Source: Nonomuraea sp. (GTDB lineage Bacteria > Actinomycetota > Actinomycetes > Streptosporangiales > Streptosporangiaceae). Taken from it: DNA of 5,812 nucleotides. The first letter of the stretch is position 1. Each line of letters begins with the position of its first letter. The stretch covers positions 1 to 5,812 of the forward strand of contig JABFVJ010000127.1 of assembly GCA_013362835.1 (NCBI GenBank), written 5' to 3'. The notes under the pieces were generated by a model, which saw nothing but the letters and a program-made list of their open reading frames with translations, made no database searches and was not told the origin of the DNA. Positions 1-5,216 of the stretch are shown piece by piece. The translations under genes were made by a program, and so were the position numbers.

Positions 1-1524
1 CCCAAGCGCGACCACGGCGAGCGGGCGCGGCTGATCGAGGCGCACCGGGTCGCGGCCGAGTTCTACGCCGAGAAGCTGTTCGGGCCCGACGCGGCTCCTG
101 GGCGCCGGTTCCTGTCGGAGCGGGGGTTCGAGCGGGCCGACGCCGAGACGTTCGGGGTCGGTTACGCGCCGGCCGAGTGGGAGGCGTTGTCGCGCCATCT
201 GATGGGGCGCGGGTTCACCGCCGACGAGCTGGTCAAGGGCGGGCTGGCGAAGGAGGGGCGGCGCGGGCCGATCGACCGGTTCAGGGGGCGGCTCGTCTGG
301 CCGATCAGGGACGCCACGGGCGACGTGATCGGATTCGGCGCGCGGAAGTTGCTTGATTCCGACGATGGTCCGAAATATCTGAATACGCCTGACTCGCCGC
401 TTTACAAGAAGAGCCAGGTCCTTTATGGAATCGATCTCGCCAAGCGGGAGATCTCCAAGCGCGCGCAGGCGGTGATCGTCGAGGGATACACCGACGTGAT
501 GGCCTGCCATCTGGCCGGGGTGCCGACGGCGGTGGCCACGTGCGGCACGTCGTTCGGCGAGGAGCACATCAAGATCCTGCGCCGGTTCCTGCTCGACCAG
601 GCCGAGTTCCGCGGCGAGGTGATCTTCACCTTCGACGGCGACGCGGCCGGGCAGAAGGCGGCGCTGCGGGCGTTCGCCGACGAGCAGAAGTTCGTCACGC
701 AGACCTACGTCGCGGTGCAGAGCGACGGGCTCGACCCGTGCGACCTGCGGATCAAGCAGGGCGACGCGGCGGTGCGCGACCTGATCGCGAGCCGGGAGCC
801 GCTGTTCCAGTTCGCGATCAGGAGCACGATCTCCCGCTACGACCTGCGCAGCAACGAGGGCAAGATCGCCGCCCTCGACGCGGCCGCGCCCATCGTCGCC
901 GGCATCAAGGACGTGGGCCTGCGCAAGCGCTACGCCATCGACCTCGACCGCTGGCTCGGCTTCATGGACGAGCGGTTCGTCATGCAGCGCATCGGCGAGA
1001 TCGCCGGCGCGCAGCAGGGGCGGCCCCAGCGCGCGCCCAAGGCGGCTCCCGTCGACCCCGGCGTCCGGGTGGAGGGGGAGCTGCTCAAGCTGGCCGTGCA
1101 GCGGCCGGCGCTGCTCGGGCCGCGCTTCGACGCGCTCGACCCGCAGGCGTTCACCGCGCCCGACCACGTCGTGCTGCACAAGGTCGTCATGGCCGCCGGA
1201 GGCGCGTCCTCGGCCGGTCACGGGGGCAGGGAGTGGGTCGACCGGCTGCTGGAGCACGCCCACGACGAGGGCGCGAGGGGGCTGGTGACGAGGTTCGCGG
1301 TGGAGGCGATCCAGGCCGACGCGCACGCCGAGGAGCGTTACGCGGGCGCCATGCTGGCCGCCATCGAGGCTATCGCGGTCGACCGGGCCATCGCGCAGGT
1401 CAAGTCCCGGATCCAGCGGCTCAATCCGGTGGAGGAGCAGCAGGAGTACAACAAGCTGTTCGGCGAGCTGGTGGCGCTGGAGCAGCAGCGCCGCGTGCTG
1501 CGCGACCGCGCCGCCGGAAGCTGA
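1..1524 (+). CDS. dnaG: DNA primase DnaG, 5'-truncated by the window edge
   Basis: Synthesises RNA primers for the replication fork in complex with the replicative helicase. The frame is open from base 1, so the gene starts upstream; 507 residues are visible. Actinobacterial DnaG is usually about 600-640 residues, so roughly 100-130 are missing, which would hold the N-terminal CHC2-type zinc domain. A TTG at 187 is only an internal codon: the residues before it (e.g. AEFYAEKLFG, FLSERGF) are typical DnaG. Visible in order, in fragment numbering: the RNA-polymerase domain start with DRFRGRLVWPIRD (about 91-103) and KYLNTPDSPLYKKS (about 125-138); TOPRIM with the catalytic Glu in EGYTD (161-165), the metal-binding DGDAAG (212-217) and DPCDL (245-249); then a less conserved C-terminal helicase-binding helical region (about 350-507). 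All key acidic residues are intact. A strong hairpin follows the stop directly. Codons 111-145 are unusually AT-ending (see findings). Identification is firm. Confidence 0.97.
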   Translation, partial: PKRDHGERARLIEAHRVAAEFYAEKLFGPDAAPGRRFLSERGFERADAETFGVGYAPAEWEALSRHLMGRGFTADELVKGGLAKEGRRGPIDRFRGRLVWPIRDATGDVIGFGARKLLDSDDGPKYLNTPDSPLYKKSQVLYGIDLAKREISKRAQAVIVEGYTDVMACHLAGVPTAVATCGTSFGEEHIKILRRFLLDQAEFRGEVIFTFDGDAAGQKAALRAFADEQKFVTQTYVAVQSDGLDPCDLRIKQGDAAVRDLIASREPLFQFAIRSTISRYDLRSNEGKIAALDAAAPIVAGIKDVGLRKRYAIDLDRWLGFMDERFVMQRIGEIAGAQQGRPQRAPKAAPVDPGVRVEGELLKLAVQRPALLGPRFDALDPQAFTAPDHVVLHKVVMAAGGASSAGHGGREWVDRLLEHAHDEGARGLVTRFAVEAIQADAHAEERYAGAMLAAIEAIAVDRAIAQVKSRIQRLNPVEEQQEYNKLFGELVALEQQRRVLRDRAAGS

Positions 1525-1526
1525 CC

Positions 1527-1551
1527 CCGCGGGCCCGGGAGGGGCCCGCGG
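1527..1551 (+). terminator. Hairpin terminator after dnaG
   Basis: A perfect 10-bp stem (CCGCGGGCCC at 1527-1536 with GGGCCCGCGG at 1542-1551) and a 5-base loop begin two bases after the dnaG stop codon. No U-run follows, only TTGAT, as is common for actinobacterial terminators. It suggests that dnaG transcription largely ends here and that the sigma gene has its own promoter, though read-through cannot be excluded. Confidence 0.75.
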
Positions 1552-1607
1552 TTGATAACAGTTCGGCAGCGGTTAAATCGGCAAATCAGGGTGGTTGACC
1601 GGGAATT

Positions 1608-1619
1608 TGGACCGGTCCA
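1608..1619. promoter_or_regulatory. Perfect 12-bp palindrome, candidate operator
   Basis: TGGACCGGTCCA reads identically on both strands. It lies 230 bp upstream of the sigma gene, 7 bp after a TTGACC hexamer (1595-1600) and 1 bp after GGGAAT (1601-1606). The latter resembles the -35 motif of the thiol-stress sigma SigR, with GTG 17 bp further on where GTT would be expected. Position and symmetry are compatible with a protein-binding site, but no regulator is identifiable and chance is possible. Confidence 0.3.
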
Positions 1620-1730
1620 CGCGGTGGCGAAGCGGGGCGGAGATCGTCATCAGGGCAGCGAAAGAGTGGCGTCCGGCCAGAAGAGGTCGCCGGTCGCGAG
1701 AATCCAGACCGCGTAATTGACTTTACTTTC

Positions 1731-1758
1731 CTGATCAAACTCGGGCCAAACCTATAAC
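1731..1758 (+). promoter_or_regulatory. Candidate promoter of the sigma factor gene
   Basis: TATAAC at 1753-1758 matches the -10 consensus TATAAT at five of six positions. Sixteen bases upstream, CTGATC (1731-1736) keeps the TGA core of the -35 TTGACA. Transcription would start near 1765 and leave a leader of about 85 bases. The better -35 hexamer TTGACT (1717-1722) is 30 bases from this -10, too far to pair with it. The AT-rich setting supports promoter function; the exact pairing is inference. Confidence 0.45.
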
Positions 1759-1770
1759 CGATCTCAATTC

Positions 1771-1791
1771 GGTAAGGACGATCGTCTTACC
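1771..1791. promoter_or_regulatory. Near-perfect dyad in the sigma gene leader
   Basis: GGTAAG and CTTACC flank the self-complementary core ACGATCGT, with one extra G breaking otherwise full symmetry over 21 bases. As RNA it would fold into an 8-bp stem with one bulged G and a GATC loop. It lies 13-33 bases downstream of the TATAAC box and 57 bases before the start codon, so it could act as an operator just after the transcription start or as a leader hairpin. There is no direct evidence for either. Confidence 0.4.
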
Positions 1792-1848
1792 TTCGGGAAC
1801 AAAAATGGGTCTGCCATTTGATGGAACCAATACTGCAGACTGTCTCCC

Positions 1849-2997
1849 GTGGGTGCATCGGTGCTGCCAAGCGGACCGCCATCGGTAGATCAGGTGGCGG
1901 ACCTCGTCGCGAAGGGAAGGGAGCGCGGGAGCGTAACCGTCGATGACGTCGCAGCCGCGCTTGACCGATCCGAGCTGCCGTCCGACGCGCTGGAACGCGT
2001 CGTGCGGATGCTCGCCGAGAACGGCGTGGAGGTCCTCGAGCCCCAGGGCGACGAGGAGACCACCCGCGCCGATGAGGAGGACGTAGGCAAGCGGGCGCCG
2101 ACCAGCGATCTCGTCCGCATCTATCTGCGGGAGATCGGCCGGGTGCCACTGCTGACCGCCGAGGAGGAGGTGGAGCTCGCCAAGTCGATCGAGGCCGGCC
2201 TGTTCGCGGAGGACAAGCTGGCCAACGGGGTCTCGCGTCTGGCCTTCCCGGAGTTCAGGGAGCTCGTCTGGCAGGGCACCCGGGCCAAACAACGGCTCAT
2301 CGAAGCCAACCTGAGGCTCGTGGTGTCGATCGCCAAACGGTACGTGGGCCGCGGCATGCTGTTCCTCGACCTGATCCAGGAAGGCAACCTCGGGCTCATC
2401 CGCGCGGTCGAGAAGTTCGACTACACCAAGGGTTACAAGTTCTCCACCTACGCCACCTGGTGGATCAGGCAGGCGATCACCCGGGCGATCGCCGACCAGG
2501 CGCGCACCATCCGCATTCCGGTGCACATGGTGGAGACGATCAACAAGCTCGTCCGCGTGCAGCGTCAGCTGCACCAGGACCTCGGCCGCGAGCCCATCCC
2601 CGAGGAGATCGCCAAGGAGATGGACCTCCCGGTCGACCGCGTGGTGGAGATCCAGCGCATCGCCCAGGAGCCCGTCTCGCTGCAGTCGCCGATCGGCGAG
2701 GAGGACTCCGACCTCGGTGACTTCATCGAGGACGCCGACGCCGTCGTGCCCATGGAGGCCGCGGCCTTCATCATGTTGCAGGATCAGCTCGACGACATCC
2801 TGGCCACGCTGTCCGACCGCGAGCAGCGCATCATCCAGCTCCGCTTCGGCCTGGCCGACGGGCATCCGCGCACGCTGGAGGAGGTGGGCAGGGAGTTCGG
2901 GGTGACGCGGGAGCGCATCCGGCAGATCGAGTCGAAGACCCTGGCCAAGCTCCGCCACCCGACGCGCGCGCAGATGCTCAAGGACTACCTCGACTGA
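1849..2997 (+). CDS. rpoD: Primary-type RNA polymerase sigma factor (RpoD/Hrd family, sigma-70 group 1/2)
   Basis: Directs RNA polymerase to housekeeping-type promoters. The 382-residue protein has a region 1.1-like segment (about 12-65, [15 protein letters not shown]), region 1.2 (about 85-118, [21 protein letters not shown]), region 2 (about 148-220) with the core-binding [18 protein letters not shown] and the -10 recognition and melting segment [15 protein letters not shown], region 3 (about 221-300) with the finger motif [13 protein letters not shown], and region 4 (about 318-375) with the -35 reading helix [11 protein letters not shown]. It lacks the long N-terminal extension of Streptomyces HrdB (about 510 residues) and matches the size of the smaller Hrd sigmas. 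From memory, hrdA lies beside dnaG in Streptomyces coelicolor, so an HrdA-type orthologue is likely; whether it is the essential sigma cannot be told here. GTG 1849 is the first possible start, since an in-frame TGA lies at 1819. No Shine-Dalgarno sequence is visible; GTG 1861 is an alternative. Confidence 0.95.
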   Translation: MGASVLPSGPPSVDQVADLVAKGRERGSVTVDDVAAALDRSELPSDALERVVRMLAENGVEVLEPQGDEETTRADEEDVGKRAPTSDLVRIYLREIGRVPLLTAEEEVELAKSIEAGLFAEDKLANGVSRLAFPEFRELVWQGTRAKQRLIEANLRLVVSIAKRYVGRGMLFLDLIQEGNLGLIRAVEKFDYTKGYKFSTYATWWIRQAITRAIADQARTIRIPVHMVETINKLVRVQRQLHQDLGREPIPEEIAKEMDLPVDRVVEIQRIAQEPVSLQSPIGEEDSDLGDFIEDADAVVPMEAAAFIMLQDQLDDILATLSDREQRIIQLRFGLADGHPRTLEEVGREFGVTRERIRQIESKTLAKLRHPTRAQMLKDYLD

Positions 2998-3011
2998 CCC
3001 TTCGAGCGAGC

Positions 3012-3039
3012 GGCGGGCCCGGAGAAGTCCGGGCCCGCC
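3012..3039. terminator. Bidirectional hairpin terminator between convergent genes
   Basis: A perfect 12-bp stem (GGCGGGCCCGGA at 3012-3023, TCCGGGCCCGCC at 3028-3039) closes a GAAG loop. It starts 15 bases after the sigma gene stop and ends 6 bases before the stop codon of the opposing glnH-like gene, so it can terminate both convergent transcripts. There is no U-tract on either side. Confidence 0.85.
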
Positions 3040-3045
3040 CGCACG

Positions 3046-3852
3046 TCAGGAGCAGCCCTCGAACTGCGGGACCGCGATGTTGGTCAGGTTGAGCCCCGCC
3101 TTGCCGAACCACTTGTGCAGCAGTTTGCTCGCGGTGCCGTCCTGGTACATGTCGGTGATCGCCCGGTTGACCGCCTCGCAGCCCGGTACGTCGTCCTTGC
3201 GCAGGCCGACCCCGGTGCGCTGCTCGTTGAACTGCGCGTTGGCCAGCCGCAGCCCCGAGCCGTCCTGGTCGGCGAGGCCGGCGAGGATGACGTCGTTGGT
3301 GGTCACCGCGTCCACCTGCTTGCTCTTCAGGGCCTTGAGACAGCTCGCGTAGTCGTCGAACGGCACGAGCTGCGCCGCCACGCTGCGCTCCTTGACGACC
3401 CGCTCGGCCGCGTTCGAGCCCTTGACCTCGCAGATCCTGCGGCCCTTCAGCTCGCGCACGTTGCGGACGACGTCGTCGGGCCGCGTCAGGATGTCCTGGT
3501 ACGAGACGTGGTACGGCCCCGCGAACAGCACCTTGTCCTTACGGTCCATGCTGATCGTGTACGTGGCCAGCACCAGGTCGGCCCGCCCCTGGAGCAGCAC
3601 CTTCTCCCGGTCGGCGGCCAGCACCGGGATGAGCTTGAAGCTCTTGCCCAGCCGCTTGGCGACGTAGCGGGCCACGTCGACGTCGAAGCCCTCGAAGCCG
3701 CCGTCGGGCTTGCGGAAGCCCACCGACGGCAGGTCGGACCGGACCGCGATGACGAGGGAGTCCTTGTCGACGATCGACTCCCGCCCGCCGGCCGCGCAGG
3801 CCGCGGTGAGGAGCGCGGTCAGAGCCAGGACCGCTACCAGTGCGCGCTTCAA
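3046..3852 (-). CDS. glnH: GlnH-like glutamate/glutamine-type solute-binding lipoprotein
   Basis: An SBP_bac_3-type binding protein for polar amino acids, anchored outside the membrane. The 268-residue precursor begins with KR, a hydrophobic stretch (4-18) and TAAC with the lipidated Cys at 19. Thr at -3 is less usual than Leu, but the rest fits a lipoprotein signal. The family signature FEGFDVDVARYVAKRLG lies at about 53-69, and the second-lobe elements DLVLATYTISMDRKD (92-106) and VDAVTTND (180-187) follow. Four further Cys (141, 171, 225, 267) could form two disulfides. I chose TTG 3852 because it overlaps the upstream stop as TTGA and has AAGGAG (3858-3863) five bases before it; a longer reading to 3933 would add 27 Arg/Ala-rich residues before the signal peptide and is rejected. 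No permease or ATPase gene is adjacent. Together with the glnX-like neighbour this suggests sensing rather than uptake; mycobacterial GlnH binds Asp/Glu/Gln. Ligand here is inferred. It is shorter than M. tuberculosis GlnH (about 328 residues). Confidence 0.92.
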   Translation of the reverse strand: MKRALVAVLALTALLTAACAAGGRESIVDKDSLVIAVRSDLPSVGFRKPDGGFEGFDVDVARYVAKRLGKSFKLIPVLAADREKVLLQGRADLVLATYTISMDRKDKVLFAGPYHVSYQDILTRPDDVVRNVRELKGRRICEVKGSNAAERVVKERSVAAQLVPFDDYASCLKALKSKQVDAVTTNDVILAGLADQDGSGLRLANAQFNEQRTGVGLRKDDVPGCEAVNRAITDMYQDGTASKLLHKWFGKAGLNLTNIAVPQFEGCS

Positions 3853-5216
3853 CGGTACTCCTTGAGTCTCGGCCAGACGCCGACGATCACCAGCAGCCCG
3901 ATCCCCGCGATGGCGAACGGCAGCAGCCGCCACAGGGTGCCGAGCGCGCCCTCGCCGGCGTCGATGGCCCGGTCGAACACCCGCTCGTGCCGCTCGGCCA
4001 GCGCCACCAGCGCCTTGTCGTAGGCGTCGAACGCGCTCGCGACCGGGTCCAGCCGGGCGGCGACGGCGTCGTTGGTCTTCCCGCTCAGCGCGAGCCGCCG
4101 GAAGGTCGTGTCCGCGTCCTGGAAGGCCCGGTAGGTCTCCAGCACCCGCTTCCCCTCCACCCCGGTGAGCTCGGGCCCGAGCATGCCCAGGGCCTCCTGG
4201 GCGCGTCCCGCGACCTTCTGGTGGTAGTCGGTCAGGTTCCCCGACTCGAAGTAGACGACCGACTGCGACTTGTCCAGGAACGTGTGCTCGTAGGTGTCGG
4301 CCCGCTCCTTGTCCAGCAGGTAGCGGCTCTGGTCGCCCTGCATGCTGTTGCTGATCGCCCGCGCCTTGGCCAGCGTCAGCACCGAGTCGAACCCGGACTT
4401 CTTGGCCGTGCGCAGCTGCGCCTCGTCCTGCCCGAGCACGCTCGCGCCGGAGAGCAGCGCGACCGCCGTGGTGACCGTGGCGACGAGCAGCGCGGGGCCG
4501 AACACCCGGCGGAAGCGCCGGGCGAGGAAGACCTGCAGCCAGATCAGGCAGCCCAGCGCGAGCAGCCCGGCCAGCAGCACCGCGACCCGCAGGAGCGGCA
4601 CCAGGACGTCCTTCTCGTCGTAGGTGCGGCGGACGATCGTGCCGCTCTCCAGGGTCAGGTTGTAGGCCTGCGGGAGCAGCACCAGGCGCATGAGGTCGGT
4701 GGCCTGCCGGTAGGTGCCGACCACGTTGGCGGGCGGCGGGCCGGGCGCGTGGCCGGACTGCTCGTTCAGCATCAGCGCCTGGCCGGCCAGACGTTCGTAC
4801 CTGCCGAGCCCGTCGAGCACCGACTGCACGGTACGCCGCTCGGCGGCGTTGTCGCCGGACAGCTCGAACGCCTTCAGCAGCGCCTGGTTGGCCTCGGAGC
4901 GCCGCCGCTCGTACTGGGCGATGGCCTCGCCGCGTCGTGCGGCGTACTGGTCGCCCATGATCAGGGCGTTGGCGACCTGCGCGTCCATGTCGCTGAGCGC
5001 CAGGTAGAGGCCGGCGGTGGCGACGACCTGCGGTCCCGCGTCGCGGCCGATGACCCGCAGGCCGTCGCCCGCGGTCAGGCTGCCGACGCCGAGCGCCGCG
5101 AAGAGCAGCGCGAGCGCGGCCACCGTGATGCCCGAGATGACCCGGATCCTCCCCGGCACGCTGGGCTGGGCGCCCCCGGTCTGAACCAGGGGCCCCCGGT
5201 TCTGCACCAGGGTCAC
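3849..5216 (-). CDS. glnX: GlnX-like four-helix membrane sensor protein
   Basis: A 455-residue integral membrane protein. A short cytoplasmic N-terminus carries the repeated peptide LVQNRGP-LVQTGGA (3-16). Membrane helices are predicted at about 25-47, 206-230, 239-261 and 429-447, and Arg-rich turns (RRFRR, 233-237) place the linker between helices 2 and 3 inside the cell. This leaves two long extracytoplasmic domains (about 48-205 and 262-428), both apparently all-helical and similar to each other, like the four-helix-bundle sensors of chemoreceptors. There is no HAMP, kinase or methyl-accepting domain, and only an 8-residue C-terminal tail. Length, topology and position directly before a GlnH-type lipoprotein match mycobacterial GlnX (Rv0412c, about 440 residues), which with GlnH relays amino-acid availability to PknG. 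GTG 5216 overlaps the upstream stop as GTGA and has GGGAGG (5224-5229) seven bases before it. Orthology is inferred from context and architecture, not from an alignment. Confidence 0.82.
   Translation of the reverse strand: MTLVQNRGPLVQTGGAQPSVPGRIRVISGITVAALALLFAALGVGSLTAGDGLRVIGRDAGPQVVATAGLYLALSDMDAQVANALIMGDQYAARRGEAIAQYERRRSEANQALLKAFELSGDNAAERRTVQSVLDGLGRYERLAGQALMLNEQSGHAPGPPPANVVGTYRQATDLMRLVLLPQAYNLTLESGTIVRRTYDEKDVLVPLLRVAVLLAGLLALGCLIWLQVFLARRFRRVFGPALLVATVTTAVALLSGASVLGQDEAQLRTAKKSGFDSVLTLAKARAISNSMQGDQSRYLLDKERADTYEHTFLDKSQSVVYFESGNLTDYHQKVAGRAQEALGMLGPELTGVEGKRVLETYRAFQDADTTFRRLALSGKTNDAVAARLDPVASAFDAYDKALVALAERHERVFDRAIDAGEGALGTLWRLLPFAIAGIGLLVIVGVWPRLKEYR
3858..3863 (-). promoter_or_regulatory. 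Ribosome binding site deciding the glnH start
   Basis: AAGGAG on the minus strand lies five bases before the TTG start, inside the last codons of the upstream gene. With the TTGA stop/start overlap it fixes the rare TTG as the initiation codon. Confidence 0.8.
5172..5212. repeat. Imperfect tandem repeat in the 5' end of glnX
   Basis: Two copies of a 20/21-base unit (5172-5191 and 5192-5212) differ by one base change and one inserted base. They encode the successive heptads LVQNRGP and LVQTGGA just after the start codon. The single-base length difference shifts the codon phase, so the peptide match is partial. It looks like a local slippage duplication. Confidence 0.8.

Larger units (their letters stand above)
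1525..1848. other. Intergenic region between dnaG and the sigma gene
   Basis: This 324-bp stretch holds no gene I can support. It contains the dnaG terminator (1527-1551), a TTGACC box beside a perfect 12-bp palindrome (1595-1619), a TTGACT box (1717-1722) with no matching -10 at normal spacing, a TATAAC box (1753-1758) and a near-perfect dyad (1771-1791). Composition drops towards the sigma gene: the part from about 1715 to 1830 is close to half AT, unlike its surroundings, as expected of a promoter and untranslated leader. I found no tRNA cloverleaf. Confidence 0.8.

Noticed and set aside
540..1598. A 352-codon plus-strand frame overlapping dnaG
   Set aside because: It is an off-frame reading of dnaG rich in Arg, Gly and Ala, and it runs through the terminator hairpin.
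1717..1745. TTGACT at 1717-1722 as the -35 of the sigma promoter
   Set aside because: Sixteen to eighteen bases downstream the sequence is CTCGGG-like with no -10 resemblance, and TATAAC is 30 bases away.
1805..1888. A 27-codon leader ORF starting ATG 1805 and overlapping the sigma start
   Set aside because: GGGA lies six bases upstream, but the match is weak, the peptide has no attenuation-like codon run, and it would stop inside the sigma gene. There is no support without comparative data.
1821..1946. ATG 1821 as an alternative N-terminus for the sigma gene through a frameshift
   Set aside because: This frame gives a 41-residue Arg/Gly-rich peptide ending at 1946. The sigma frame itself already encodes a normal region 1.1 from near its GTG, so no frameshift is needed.
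1735..2958. A 407-codon open frame on the minus strand opposite the sigma gene
   Set aside because: It mirrors the codon structure of the sigma gene, which has complete conserved motifs. The antisense product is His/Leu/Asp-rich with no recognisable fold, and it would run through the sigma promoter.
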